64,000 bases of DNA from CAMLJR01 sp964631955 (GCA_964631955.1 CAZWBA010000008.1:1-64000); one strand, 5' to 3'. Shown: positions 26,100-35,457, counted from the stretch's first letter. Numbers and translations are program-made. Notes: generated by a model not told the origin, from the sequence alone.

Positions 26100-28748
26100 A
26101 TGCTCGAGGATAAAGATCCGCAGGAAACCAGAGAATGGCTCGAAGCGCTCGACAGCGTTTTGAAATACCAGGGGCGGGGGCGCTCGGCATTCCTGATCAA
26201 GGCACTGACCGAGCACGCCGCGCAGGCTGGCACCAAAATGCCCGCCGCGATCACCACGCCGTTTCGCAATACCATCGAACCCGCCGCCGAAAAGCGCATG
26301 CCGGGCGATCTGTTCATGGAGCGCCGCATCCGCTCGCTGATTCGCTGGAATGCGATGGCGATGGTCATGCGCGCCAATGACAACGAAGATGCGCTCGGCG
26401 GACATATCGCCACATTCTCATCGGCGGCAACGCTGTACGACGTCGGTTTCAATTATTTCTGGCGCGGCGGCGACAAGCCCGATCTGATTTATTACCAGGG
26501 GCACAGCGCGCCCGGCATGTACGCGCGCTCGTATCTTGAAGGCCGCCTCAACGAAGACCAGCTCGACAACTTCCGGCGCGAAGTCGATGGCCACGGCCTG
26601 TCGTCATATCCGCATCCGTGGCTGATGCCGCATTACTGGCAGTTTCCCACCGTATCGATGGGCCTCGGCCCGATTCAGGCGATCTACCAGGCGCACGTCA
26701 TGAAATACCAGCAGAGCCGCGAACTTCTCGATCAGGAAGATCGCAAGGTCTGGTGTTTCCTGGGCGATGGCGAGTGCGACGAACCCGAATCGCTCGGTGC
26801 AATTTCGCTCGCGGGACGCGAACAGCTCGATAATCTGATTTTCGTCATCAACTGCAATTTGCAGCGCCTTGATGGACCCGTTAGAGGCAACGGCAAGATC
26901 ATCCAGGAACTCGAAGGCGTCTTCCGCGGCGCCGGCTGGAATGTGATCAAAGTCGTCTGGGGCCGACTCTGGGATTCGCTGCTGGAAAAAGACAAAAGCG
27001 GATTGCTCAAAAAGCGCATGGATGAAGTCTGCGACGGCGAATTGCAAAACTACAAGGCCAACGGCGGCGCCTATACGCGCGAACATTTCTTCGGCGCCTA
27101 TCCGGAGTTGCTCGATCTCGTCAAAGATCTTTCCGACGACGACATCATGTATCTCAACCGCGGCGGCCACGATCCTTACAAAGTGTATGCTGCATACGCG
27201 TCGGCAGCGGCGCACAAAGGTCAACCCACCGTTGTGCTCGCGATGACCGTGAAAGGCTACGGCTTAGGTAAATCGGGCGAAGCCATTAACGAAACTCACT
27301 CGGTAAAAAAACTCGATATCGAAAGCCTGCAGAAATTCCGCGACCGCTTTGCAATTCCGATTTCCGATGCCGAGCTCAAAAACGTTCCCTATTACCGGCC
27401 GGCGCCCGACAGTCCGGAAATGCAGTACATGCGCAAACGGCGCGCCGAACTCGGTGGATTCTTACCGGCGCGCCGCCACGAATTCGAGCCGCTCGATGTA
27501 CCGTCGCTCGACGATCTGAAGGGGCAGCTGAAAAGTACCGGCGAGCGCCAGATTTCAACGACGATGTCGTTCGTGCGCACCTTGTCGACCCTGGTGAAAG
27601 ACAAAAAAATTGGCGAGCGCGTGATCCCCATCGTGCCCGATGAAGCGCGCACGTTCGGTATGGAAGGCATGTTCCGCCAGCTCGGCATTTATTCGTCGCA
27701 AGGCCAGCGTTATTCACCGCAGGATGCCGGTCAGATCATGTATTACAAGGAAGATAAAAAAGGCCAGATTCTCGAAGAAGGCATCAACGAAGCGGGCGCG
27801 ATGTCGGCGTGGATTGCAACCGGCACCTCGTACAGCAATCACGGCTACGCGATGGTCCCGTTTTATATTTTCTATTCGATGTTCGGTTTCCAGCGCGTCA
27901 TGGATCTCGCGTGGGCAGCAGGCGATTCGCAGGCGCGGGGATTTTTGCTCGGTGCCACCTCGGGCCGCACCACCTTGAATGGCGAAGGCTTGCAGCACCA
28001 GGACGGCCACAGCCATCTGCTGGCGAATATGATTCCAAATTGCCGCTCGTACGATCCCACCTATGCGTACGAACTCACCGTGATTCTGCAAAACGGCATC
28101 AGGCGCATGTATCACGATCAGGAAAACTGTTTTTATTACATCACGCTGATGAATGAAAACTACGCGCATCCCGATATGCCGATCGGCGTTGAAGAAGGCA
28201 TCGTGCGCGGTATGTATTTACTGCAGGAAGCAAAAAAAACCCGGCGCAAAACCGATCGCGTGCAACTCATGGGGTCGGGCACGATTCTGCGCGAAGTCGA
28301 AGCCGCGGCCGCGATTCTGCAGGAAGAATTCGGCATCAGCGCCGACGTGTGGAGCGCGACGAGTATCAACGAACTGCGCCGCGACGGTCTGGCCTGCGAA
28401 CGCTGGAATTTATTGCACCCGGAAAGCAAGGCGAAAACGCCGTATGTCACGCAACTGTTGCAGGAGCGCGACGGACCGGTCATCTGCGCGACCGATTACA
28501 TCAAAACTTACGGTGAGCAATTGCGTCCTTACATTCCGCATCGCTATGTCGTGCTCGGCACCGACGGCTACGGCCGCAGCGATACGCGCGCGAAGCTGCG
28601 TCATCATTTCGAAGTCAACCGTTACTTCGTTGTCGTGGCAGCGTTAAAAGCACTCGCCGATGAGGGACGCTTCGCATTGAAAGATGTGACGAAGGCGATT
28701 AAAAAATTCGGTATCGATCCCGATAAACGCGACCCGATGCAGTGCTAG
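26100..28748 (+). CDS. aceE: Pyruvate dehydrogenase E1 component (homodimeric)
   Basis: An 882-residue thiamine diphosphate enzyme that decarboxylates pyruvate and acetylates the E2 lipoyl groups. It is the homodimeric gammaproteobacterial type. Landmarks are QGRGRSAFLIKAL near residue 21, the GHSAPGMYARSYLEGRL segment near 137-153, the thiamine-binding GDGECDEPES…NCNLQRLDGPV, and the late QDGHSHLLANMIPNC. The ATG at 26100 follows GGGAG (26090-26094); the frame opens 17 codons earlier without support. aceF begins 11 bases after the stop, so the two are one operon. Confidence 0.96.
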   Translation: MLEDKDPQETREWLEALDSVLKYQGRGRSAFLIKALTEHAAQAGTKMPAAITTPFRNTIEPAAEKRMPGDLFMERRIRSLIRWNAMAMVMRANDNEDALGGHIATFSSAATLYDVGFNYFWRGGDKPDLIYYQGHSAPGMYARSYLEGRLNEDQLDNFRREVDGHGLSSYPHPWLMPHYWQFPTVSMGLGPIQAIYQAHVMKYQQSRELLDQEDRKVWCFLGDGECDEPESLGAISLAGREQLDNLIFVINCNLQRLDGPVRGNGKIIQELEGVFRGAGWNVIKVVWGRLWDSLLEKDKSGLLKKRMDEVCDGELQNYKANGGAYTREHFFGAYPELLDLVKDLSDDDIMYLNRGGHDPYKVYAAYASAAAHKGQPTVVLAMTVKGYGLGKSGEAINETHSVKKLDIESLQKFRDRFAIPISDAELKNVPYYRPAPDSPEMQYMRKRRAELGGFLPARRHEFEPLDVPSLDDLKGQLKSTGERQISTTMSFVRTLSTLVKDKKIGERVIPIVPDEARTFGMEGMFRQLGIYSSQGQRYSPQDAGQIMYYKEDKKGQILEEGINEAGAMSAWIATGTSYSNHGYAMVPFYIFYSMFGFQRVMDLAWAAGDSQARGFLLGATSGRTTLNGEGLQHQDGHSHLLANMIPNCRSYDPTYAYELTVILQNGIRRMYHDQENCFYYITLMNENYAHPDMPIGVEEGIVRGMYLLQEAKKTRRKTDRVQLMGSGTILREVEAAAAILQEEFGISADVWSATSINELRRDGLACERWNLLHPESKAKTPYVTQLLQERDGPVICATDYIKTYGEQLRPYIPHRYVVLGTDGYGRSDTRAKLRHHFEVNRYFVVVAALKALADEGRFALKDVTKAIKKFGIDPDKRDPMQC

Positions 28749-28759
28749 AGGATAAAAGC

Positions 28760-30460
28760 GTGAGCAAGCAAACGATAGCAGTTCCCGATATCGGCACCGA
28801 TGATGCAGTCGAGGTCATCGAAATTTCGGTTGCAGTCGGCGATACGGTCAAACCCGAAGATTCGCTCATCGTGCTCGAATCCGACAAGGCATCGATGGAG
28901 GTTCCCTCACCCGCCGCCGGAAAAGTCGTCGATATCAACGTCAAGGTCGGCGACAAGGTGAAACAGGGCAGCGCAATTCTGGTGATCGAAGCCGCCGCTA
29001 CAGAAGATGCTACAACCGCTGCAAAAACCGAAAAGCAGGAAACAAAAACCGCGGATGCTTCTGCAGCAAAATCAGCTGTCATAGAAAAATCTGCGCAGAA
29101 ACCCCCGGAGTTGGCGGCAGCAAAAATCGCTGATGAAACAACAGATACCGCCGCAACAAAAAAAGGCGGCAGCGCCGTCGAAACCATCAGCGTGCCCGAT
29201 ATCGGTGGCAGCAAAAGTGTCGATGTCATCGAAATTTTTGTGAAAGCCGGATCACAGCTCGCTGAAGGCGATTCGATGATTACGCTCGAATCCGATAAGG
29301 CCTCGATGGAAATTCCGGCGCCGAAAGCCGGGGTTGTGCGCGCGCTGAAAATCAAGGTGGGCGATAAGGTGTCGGTGGGCGATGCCATCCTCGAACTGGA
29401 AACCGTCAACGCCGAAACCGAGGTCAAGCCATCCGCCGCAAAAACGGAAGCCCCTGCGGCGACAGTACCTGCAACAACGGCAGCGGCGCCCGCGACAGAT
29501 AAAGCCCCGCCCGCTGCACCTGCGCTGACCGGCAGTGCGCCTTTATCCGCAAGCACCGACGTTGATGTGTATGCCGGTCCCGCCGTTCGCAAACTCGCCC
29601 GGGAAATGGGCATCGATCTCACCAGGGTTTCGGGCAGCGGTCCGAAAAATCGCATCCAGAAAGACGATCTGAAAAACTTCGTCAAGAATCTCGTGGAAAA
29701 TCGCGGCAGTGTTGTCAGCGGTAGCGGAATTCCGCCGATTCCCGAGATTGATTTTGCAAAATTCGGTGAAATCGAAATTCAGGTGCTGTCGAAGCTGAAT
29801 AAACTCACTGCGCAGAACATGCACCGCAGCTGGCTCAACCTGCCGCATGTCACGCAGTTCGACGATGCCGATATCACCGAGCTCGAAGATTTCCGCGCAT
29901 CGCTCAAAGAGGATGCCGAGAAACGCGGCGTGAAAGTGACCCCGCTACCCTTCATATTGAAAGCCTGCGCCATCGCCTTAAAAGCGCACCCGAAATTCAA
30001 TTCGTCTCTGCTCAACGATGGCGAACATATCGTTTACAAAAAATACGCACACATCGGCATTGCCGTCGATACACCGGCGGGACTCGTTGTGCCGGTCGTG
30101 CGCGATGTCGATCGCAAATCAATCTGGGAGCTGGCGGCAGAAACCGCCGAGCTTTCGCAAAAAGCCAGAGACCGCAAATTGAAACCCGATGAAATGCAGG
30201 GCGGCTGTTTCACGATTTCGAGTCTCGGCAATATCGGCGGCACCGGCTTTACGCCGATCATCAATGCCCCCGAAGTAGCGATTCTTGCGGTATCGAAACT
30301 CGCGGTGAAACCACAATGGAACGGCAAGAAATTCGTTCCGCGCAAAATGCTGCCGCTGTCGCTATCGTATGATCACCGCGTGGTGAACGGCGCCGATGCG
30401 GGACGATTCTTTACGTTCCTGACGGCGTTGCTCGCGGATATCCGGCGTCTGGTTTTGTAA
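28760..30460 (+). CDS. aceF: Pyruvate dehydrogenase E2, dihydrolipoamide acetyltransferase
   Basis: Core of the pyruvate dehydrogenase complex. With the GTG at 28760 as start (AGAGGA 7 bases upstream) it has 566 residues. Two lipoyl domains carry lysines in ESDKASME motifs (Lys43 and Lys180), joined by Ala/Lys- and Pro/Ala-rich linkers. A peripheral subunit-binding domain (AVRKLAREMGIDL…GSGPKNRIQKDDL) follows, then the catalytic domain ending in YDHRVVNGADAGRF, with catalytic His539. The residue four positions later is Asn, as in Azotobacter E2, where E. coli has Asp. No lpd (E3) gene follows. Two lipoyl domains instead of E. coli's three is common. Confidence 0.95.
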   Translation: MSKQTIAVPDIGTDDAVEVIEISVAVGDTVKPEDSLIVLESDKASMEVPSPAAGKVVDINVKVGDKVKQGSAILVIEAAATEDATTAAKTEKQETKTADASAAKSAVIEKSAQKPPELAAAKIADETTDTAATKKGGSAVETISVPDIGGSKSVDVIEIFVKAGSQLAEGDSMITLESDKASMEIPAPKAGVVRALKIKVGDKVSVGDAILELETVNAETEVKPSAAKTEAPAATVPATTAAAPATDKAPPAAPALTGSAPLSASTDVDVYAGPAVRKLAREMGIDLTRVSGSGPKNRIQKDDLKNFVKNLVENRGSVVSGSGIPPIPEIDFAKFGEIEIQVLSKLNKLTAQNMHRSWLNLPHVTQFDDADITELEDFRASLKEDAEKRGVKVTPLPFILKACAIALKAHPKFNSSLLNDGEHIVYKKYAHIGIAVDTPAGLVVPVVRDVDRKSIWELAAETAELSQKARDRKLKPDEMQGGCFTISSLGNIGGTGFTPIINAPEVAILAVSKLAVKPQWNGKKFVPRKMLPLSLSYDHRVVNGADAGRFFTFLTALLADIRRLVL

Positions 30461-30484
30461 CGCTTATGACAGTGACGACGTTCG

Positions 30485-30511
30485 AAAAAAGCCGCATCAA
30501 GCGGCTTTTTT
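30485..30511. terminator. Bidirectional terminator between aceF and the convergent dehydrogenase gene
   Basis: A-run plus GCCGC (30485-30495), loop ATCAA, then GCGGC plus T-run (30501-30511): an 11-base stem with A's and T's on either side, usable on both strands. It lies between two convergent genes, 24 bases after the aceF stop. Confidence 0.85.
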
Positions 30512-30531
30512 ATTTGCTTTTCCCAGCCTGA

Positions 30532-31635
30532 TTATTTCCGGTATGAAATTCGATAAATCGCATCGGCCTGATCGTCCGACACCAGCAGTGCACCGTCCGG
30601 CATGACGAGCACATCGACCGGCGCGCCCCACGATTTATTATTGCTCTGCAGCCAGCCCTTCGCGAAAACCTCGACAACCGGTGAACCGGCCTTTGACACA
30701 TCGACTGTTATGAGTTGCGCGCCAACTTTTGTGCTGCGATTCCATGAACCGTGCTGGGCGATGATGATGCGATTGCGATATTTCCCGGGAAATAAATTGC
30801 CGTTATAGAAACGCATACCGAGCGCGGCAGAATGCGCCTGAAATATCGCTTCGGGGGCGACAAACTCCTCGCACTTGCGCATCCTGCCGAATTCGGGATC
30901 GCCGATATTGCCGGCGTGGCAATAGGGATAACCGAAATGCTGTCCGGTTTTTCCAAGACGATTGAGTTCCTCGGGCGGCACGTCATCGCCGAGCATATCG
31001 CGGCCATTTTCGGTGAACCATAATTCGCCCGTTTGTGGATGCCAGTCGAACCCCACCGTGTTGCGAATTCCGCGCGCGATGATTTCCGGCTTGGCATCGG
31101 CCTGCTTCACATCGATGCGCGTAATCGACGCATAGGGATCACCGCGATCACAAATATTGCAAGGCGCACCGATAGGAACATACAGCTTGCCGTCGGGGCC
31201 GAAGCGAATAAATTTCCAGCCATGATGCGTTTCGCCCGGATAATTCTGCGTGACGATCGCGGGCTTCGGCGGCTTCTGCAATTGCGATTCGATCGCGTCG
31301 AAACGCAGCACACGGCTCACTTCGGCGACATAAAGCGAACCCTGGCGAAATGCAACGCCGTTCGGCATTTTCAGATCTGATGCAATCGTATAAACCTGTC
31401 GGGCTTTCTTGCCATCGTGGGTGATCGCGTACACCTTGCCTTCGCTACGCGTTCCGACAAACAGCGTTCCCTCATCGCCGAGTGCAAGCGAACGCGCATT
31501 GTTAATATTTTCGGCAAATACGGTTATTTCAAAACCGGGCGGAAGCTGAATGGTTTCGATCGGCAGTGCGGCATTCGCCAGTTGCGAGACGCCAAAAACA
31601 AACAGGAGCAGCCAATATTCAAACATCGTCCGCAT
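30532..31635 (-). CDS. Soluble glucose/sorbosone dehydrogenase-like protein
   Basis: A 367-residue secreted six-bladed beta-propeller of the PQQ-dependent glucose/sorbosone dehydrogenase family. The signal peptide ends near FGVSQLANA (residue 23). Family segments include LPPGFEITVFAEN near 32, ETHHGWKFIRFGPDGKLYVPIG, NTVGFDWHPQTGELWFTENGRD and the late WGAPVDVLVMPDGALLVSDDQADAIYR. Such proteins oxidise sugars or other aldehydes in the periplasm, but many members have no known substrate or cofactor. An AAAGGAGG site lies 8 bases upstream of the ATG, one of the strongest in the window, so it may be well translated. Confidence 0.85.
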   Translation of the reverse strand: MRTMFEYWLLLFVFGVSQLANAALPIETIQLPPGFEITVFAENINNARSLALGDEGTLFVGTRSEGKVYAITHDGKKARQVYTIASDLKMPNGVAFRQGSLYVAEVSRVLRFDAIESQLQKPPKPAIVTQNYPGETHHGWKFIRFGPDGKLYVPIGAPCNICDRGDPYASITRIDVKQADAKPEIIARGIRNTVGFDWHPQTGELWFTENGRDMLGDDVPPEELNRLGKTGQHFGYPYCHAGNIGDPEFGRMRKCEEFVAPEAIFQAHSAALGMRFYNGNLFPGKYRNRIIIAQHGSWNRSTKVGAQLITVDVSKAGSPVVEVFAKGWLQSNNKSWGAPVDVLVMPDGALLVSDDQADAIYRISYRK

Positions 31636-31681
31636 CGCATAAACCTCCTTTCGTCAGTGAATGGAAATCGCCGGAAAAGAA

Positions 31682-32629
31682 TTATTCACCGGGCGCAAAA
31701 TGAATCTCGATTGTCGAGTGCACAATTTCTTCGTGAGCGGCCAAACGCTGGCGAACCTCCTTTACGGTTAGGAGTTGATTGCGCGTTACCACCGTCAGCA
31801 CGCATGAATACACTTGCTTTCCCACGCGCCATACATGCAGATCGACAATGCGATCGCCGCCAACCTCCACGACTTCGCGGATTTCCTCGACAATGGGATG
31901 ATCCATTTCGCGATCGAGCAGCACCTTGCTCGTTTCGACAATCAACCCCTTTGCCCATCCCGCCACCAGGATGGCGCCGACGATTCCCATGAGTGGATCG
32001 AGCCACGACCACCCGTAGAGCCAGCCGCCGATGAGCGCGATGATGGCGAGTACGGAGGTCGCGGCGTCAGCGATGACATGAATGTACGCCGATTTGAGAT
32101 TGAGATCATCGTGGCCACCGTGCGCGTGCACACTATGCGCATGGTCGTGGTCGTGGTCGTGGTCGTGATGATGTCCCGCCCTGCCGAGAATGAACGCGCA
32201 ACCGATGTTGACCGCGAATCCCAGCACGGCAATGACGATCGCTTCCCGATAGTGAATTGTTTGCGGCGAGAAAAAACGTTCGACCGAACTGAAGGCCATT
32301 AATGCAGCGACACCGAGTAGAAAAACCGCGCTACCAAAACCACCGAGTATTTCGATTTTCCAGGTGCCGAAGGCGAAGCGTGAATCGCGCGCATAGCGGC
32401 GCGCTGCACTGTATGCAGCGGCGCTCAAGCCGATCGCCACCGCGTGCGAACTCATATGCCAGCCATCGGCCAGCAGGGCCATCGAGTTGTACCACCAGCC
32501 CGTGAAAATTTCGGCCACCATGGCGACAACGGTGATCCACAGCACCAGTCGCGTCCCGCGCTCGGCGGCCCGGCTGCTCTCATGAAAAGCATGGTCGTGC
32601 AGCCACTGGGACAAATCGTCTTTCTGCAT
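31682..32629 (-). CDS. dmeF: CDF-family Co/Ni exporter DmeF
   Basis: A 315-residue cation diffusion facilitator of the DmeF subgroup, which expels Co(II) or Ni(II) in exchange for protons. It begins with the subgroup's WLHDHAFH box, then has six transmembrane helices with the metal-site pairs SMALLADGWHMSSH and HVIADAATSV. A histidine/aspartate-rich cytoplasmic loop (HHHDHDHDHDHAHSVHAH) lies between helices IV and V, and the cytoplasmic C-terminal domain ends at IEIHFAPGE. I use ATG 32629; a TTG 3 bases earlier is also in frame. The loop is encoded by a short tandem DNA repeat. Confidence 0.9.
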   Translation of the reverse strand: MQKDDLSQWLHDHAFHESSRAAERGTRLVLWITVVAMVAEIFTGWWYNSMALLADGWHMSSHAVAIGLSAAAYSAARRYARDSRFAFGTWKIEILGGFGSAVFLLGVAALMAFSSVERFFSPQTIHYREAIVIAVLGFAVNIGCAFILGRAGHHHDHDHDHDHAHSVHAHGGHDDLNLKSAYIHVIADAATSVLAIIALIGGWLYGWSWLDPLMGIVGAILVAGWAKGLIVETSKVLLDREMDHPIVEEIREVVEVGGDRIVDLHVWRVGKQVYSCVLTVVTRNQLLTVKEVRQRLAAHEEIVHSTIEIHFAPGE

Positions 32630-32848
32630 CAATCACTCTCGACGTTAGTGTCAATACGCGTGGATCTTCCAGTTTAAGCGACTCGCATTGCAAAGGCTTA
32701 CCAACGAATCGCTGAGAGCCTTCGAACACAATAATGCAGGTAAATTCGATGATGCGGTGATTGTACGTCGGATGACAAAGCTGCGCGTCTGAATCGCCCG
32801 GGAATAGCGTTCGCGATTATCACGAATCGCTGGCAGAAACTGTCGGCG

Positions 32849-32876
32849 AAAAAAAACCTCCGCGCGGGAGGCTTTT
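32849..32876 (-). terminator. Terminator downstream of tRNA-Lys
   Basis: On the minus strand AAAAGCCTCCCGCGCGGAGG is followed by a run of eight T's. The CCTCC/GGAGG stem with a GC-rich loop and the T-run form a standard rho-independent terminator 7 bases after the tRNA CCA end. Confidence 0.8.
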
Positions 32877-32882
32877 AAAAAA

Positions 32883-32958
32883 TGGTGGGTCGTGCTGGAT
32901 TCGAACCAGCGACCAATTGGTTAAAAGCCAACTGCTCTACCGACTGAGCTAACGACCC
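32883..32958 (-). tRNA. tRNA-Lys, anticodon TTT
   Basis: The minus strand reads GGGTCGTTAGCTCAGTCGGT… and ends …CGACCCACCA, 76 bases with the CCA encoded. The acceptor stem GGGTCGT pairs with ACGACCC, the D-loop contains AGTCGGTAGA, the anticodon arm is TTGGCTTTTAACCAA with TTT in the loop, and the T-arm has GGTTCGAATCC. All arms close fully. It stands next to queC/queE, as in many gammaproteobacteria, although TTT-tRNA itself is not a queuosine substrate. Confidence 0.97.
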
Positions 32959-32970
32959 GAAGAGGCGCAT

Positions 32971-32998
32971 ATCTTACTGATTCAGATGCAAAATACAA
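32971..32998 (-). promoter_or_regulatory. Probable promoter of tRNA-Lys
   Basis: Minus strand: -35 TTGTAT (32993-32998), 16-base spacer, -10 TAAGAT (32971-32976), then a GC-rich discriminator (GCGCC) and the tRNA 12 bases after the -10. The GC-rich discriminator is what is usually seen at stringently controlled stable-RNA promoters. Confidence 0.45.
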
Positions 32999-33113
32999 GT
33001 ATTTTTAGAGATAAATTCAGGCTTATTTTCCGCTTAAAAAACCATCAGAGCGACGTGATCACTCCGGTATTTTCGAAAAAAAGACCGGGCTTTTTGTGTG
33101 AGGCGTGCGCATC

Positions 33114-33824
33114 TCAATCCGATGAATAGCGCGTCGGATCGTGGAGGCCGGCAGCCTTGAAGCCTTCACGACGCAGGTAACAACTATCGCACTGGCCGCA
33201 GGCCCGGCCCTGCTCATCGGCCTGATAACACGAAACCGTGAGGGCATAGTCCACCCCCAATGCGGTGCCTCGACGAATGATATCGGCTTTACTCAACGTG
33301 ATGAGCGGTGTGCGGATACGCAATGGCTGACCTTCCACGCCCGCCTTCGTCGCCACATTGGCAAGATGCTGAAATGCGGCTATGAATTCGGGGCGACAAT
33401 CGGGATAGCCCGAATAATCGACGGCATTCACGCCGATAAAAATATCGCGCGCACCAAGCACCTCGGCCCAGCCCAATGCGATAGACAGGAAGACAGTATT
33501 GCGCGCCGGCACATAGGTGACAGGAATACCTTCACTGCGCTCGATCGGGACAGCAATCGCCTGATCGGTCAACGCCGAACCTCCGATGCTGCGTAGATCA
33601 AGCGTCACAACTTTATGCGCTGCCGCACCAAATGCTTTCGATATTTTTTCTGCCGCTGCCAATTCCGCGCGATGCCGCTGACCATAATCGAAAGCCAGCG
33701 TGTGGCACTCATAACCCTCGGCTTTCGCCATCGCCAGCAGCGTGGCCGAATCAAGTCCGCCAGAGACGAGAATAACGGCGCGCCGCACAGTTTGCGTGTT
33801 AGATGAATCCGATATGTCAGACAT
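33114..33824 (-). CDS. queC: 7-cyano-7-deazaguanine synthase QueC
   Basis: A 236-residue ATP-dependent enzyme that converts 7-carboxy-7-deazaguanine to preQ0, in queuosine synthesis. It has the PP-loop SGGLDS (residues 21-26), the YVPARNTVFLS segment, NAVDYSGYPDCRPEF, and a C-terminal zinc site with four cysteines (SCY…ACGQCDSCYLRREGF). The ATG at 33824 starts 2 bases after the queE stop; an upstream in-frame ATG inside queE would add 28 unrelated residues. queE and queC are clearly one operon. Confidence 0.95.
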   Translation of the reverse strand: MSDISDSSNTQTVRRAVILVSGGLDSATLLAMAKAEGYECHTLAFDYGQRHRAELAAAEKISKAFGAAAHKVVTLDLRSIGGSALTDQAIAVPIERSEGIPVTYVPARNTVFLSIALGWAEVLGARDIFIGVNAVDYSGYPDCRPEFIAAFQHLANVATKAGVEGQPLRIRTPLITLSKADIIRRGTALGVDYALTVSCYQADEQGRACGQCDSCYLRREGFKAAGLHDPTRYSSD

Positions 33825-33826
33825 AG

Positions 33827-34474
33827 TCAATGTCCCGCCGCGTCGTTCCACAGCAGCTTGTGCAGTTGTAATTGAAAGCGCACGGGCAGGTTGTCGCGCA
33901 AAATCCATTCGGCAAGCTCGGTCGCGTTTTGCTGGCCGAAACTCGGCGAAAATAAAACCTCGCTCACGCGTTCATGCAAACGCCATTGATCGAGCTGCAT
34001 ACGTGCCCATTCATAATCCTGCCTGTCGCAGATAACGAACTTGACCTGATCATGCGGCAACAATAAATCGATATTTTCGTACCGATTGCGCGCAAGTTCG
34101 CCCGATGCGGGCGTTTTCAAATCCATGACCTTGCTCACCCGTGCATCGACGCCGCGCATATCTATCGCACCACTCGTTTCGAGTGAAACTTGGTAACCCG
34201 CATCGCATAACGCGGTGAGCAGTGGCCAGCAATCGGGCTGGGCGAGAGGTTCACCGCCGGTTACCGTGACATAGCGCGGCGAATAACTGGCAACGCGTTC
34301 GAGAATTTCTGTCTGTGTCATGCGCTCGCCACCGCTGAATGCATACTCGGTATCGCAGTAACCGCAGCGCAGGGGGCACCCTGTCAAACGAACAAAAACG
34401 GTGGGCTGACCGATGGTGCGCGTTTCACCTTGCAGCGAATAAAAAATTTCGGTGATACGCAGCGAAGGTTCCAT
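33827..34474 (-). CDS. queE: 7-carboxy-7-deazaguanine synthase QueE
   Basis: A 215-residue radical SAM enzyme converting 6-carboxytetrahydropterin to 7-carboxy-7-deazaguanine. The cluster motif is Cys33-x3-Cys37-x2-Cys40 (GCPLRCGYC), and GGEPLAQ follows near residue 75. The N-terminal IFYSLQGE motif is diagnostic for QueE. The gene lies between cpoB and queC, a common gammaproteobacterial arrangement. queD and queF are not in the window. Confidence 0.95.
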   Translation of the reverse strand: MEPSLRITEIFYSLQGETRTIGQPTVFVRLTGCPLRCGYCDTEYAFSGGERMTQTEILERVASYSPRYVTVTGGEPLAQPDCWPLLTALCDAGYQVSLETSGAIDMRGVDARVSKVMDLKTPASGELARNRYENIDLLLPHDQVKFVICDRQDYEWARMQLDQWRLHERVSEVLFSPSFGQQNATELAEWILRDNLPVRFQLQLHKLLWNDAAGH

Positions 34475-34581
34475 GAGAATACAGTCGATGAAATGAAATC
34501 GAGGTTGGATATCGGAGTAGCGAATTAACCATTCAACCCGCTACGCATATAGGGCCGACCGGCTGTCGGCCGTCCCGCTGC

Positions 34582-35457
34582 CTAACGCTTGGTGGCGGGA
34601 AAATTCTGATCGAGAAATTGTTTCGCCATTTGCGGCGCATTGCTGCCGCTTGTGCCGTAGTTGTCGATGACTTGCTGCAAGAGCGTTTTCGCACGCGGCT
34701 TGTCACCCTTCAGAAAATAAACCTTGCCCAGTTCATAAAGCGCTTCGGGCAGCTTGTTGCTTTGCGGATGCTCGCCCACCTTCGTGAAAGCCACTTGTGC
34801 CTTGTTTAAATCCTGGGGCTGCAGAAGCAGATAGGATTTGCCGAGCCAGTAATATGAATTGCCAGCGAGAGAACTGTTGGGATATTGCGACAAGAATGCA
34901 TTGAATCCCTTGATGGCGCCGCTGAAATCCTGCCCCTTCAATTTCGCATAGGCGATTTGATAAGCCTCGTATTCTTCCGGCCTGGCCGTTTCCATCGTGG
35001 TTGAAGCTGAGGCCACTGGTGCCTGCACCGCCGAGGGTGATGACGCAGCAGGTGCCTGAGTTTCGGGTGCAACCGGCGTTGCGCTTGCATCGATTGGCGC
35101 AGAATCTGCCGGCGCTGCAGACGTATTTCCACGCGATTGACCAAGCCGCTGATCGAGATCGTTATAGCGATCGAGACTCTGCTGTTGGAGCGTCTGAATC
35201 TGGTGATTCTGCTCTTCGACGATACCGCGCAACTCCATCACTTCCTGCTGAAGCGATTGCAACTGCATGACCAGATCGCCATTACTTGAACTCGGCGCTG
35301 CTGTGCCAACCGATGATTTGGCACGGCTGGAACCTGCCGATTGAGTGGCATCGATGATCGGAGCCTGCGCGCTGGCAAGAGCCGCGCTCAGGCAGCCTAT
35401 TGTTCCTGTCAACAATAGAACACCTAACGATGACGTAATTTGCAAGCGCACAGTCAT
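34582..35457 (-). CDS. cpoB: Cell division coordinator CpoB (YbgF)
   Basis: Periplasmic partner of TolA and PBP1B that links outer-membrane constriction to septal peptidoglycan synthesis. The 291-residue protein has a signal peptide (about residues 8-31), a coiled-coil trimerisation segment (about 62-105, QLQSLQQEVMELRGIVEEQN…), a Pro/Ala/Ser-rich linker, and C-terminal TPR repeats (EYEAYQIAYAKLKGQDF onward, three TPR-like units). It is the last tol-pal gene, 53 bases after pal. Confidence 0.93.
   Translation of the reverse strand: MTVRLQITSSLGVLLLTGTIGCLSAALASAQAPIIDATQSAGSSRAKSSVGTAAPSSSNGDLVMQLQSLQQEVMELRGIVEEQNHQIQTLQQQSLDRYNDLDQRLGQSRGNTSAAPADSAPIDASATPVAPETQAPAASSPSAVQAPVASASTTMETARPEEYEAYQIAYAKLKGQDFSGAIKGFNAFLSQYPNSSLAGNSYYWLGKSYLLLQPQDLNKAQVAFTKVGEHPQSNKLPEALYELGKVYFLKGDKPRAKTLLQQVIDNYGTSGSNAPQMAKQFLDQNFPATKR

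Noticed and set aside
25800..26100. PdhR operator upstream of aceE
   Set aside because: No ATTGGT…ACCAAT type palindrome was found in the region.
28699..29685. Minus-strand Ser/Ala-rich open frame opposite aceF
   Set aside because: It mirrors the lipoyl-domain and linker codons of aceF; no conserved motif and no initiation signal.
32143..32166. Short tandem repeat considered as a CRISPR-like array
   Set aside because: Units are 6 bases without spacers and encode a His/Asp loop of DmeF. No CRISPR array or cas gene was seen anywhere in the window.
33064..33095. Possible terminator after queC
   Set aside because: CCGGT…ACCGG symmetry is short, and the T-run follows on the plus strand, where no gene ends. 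Not strong enough to list.
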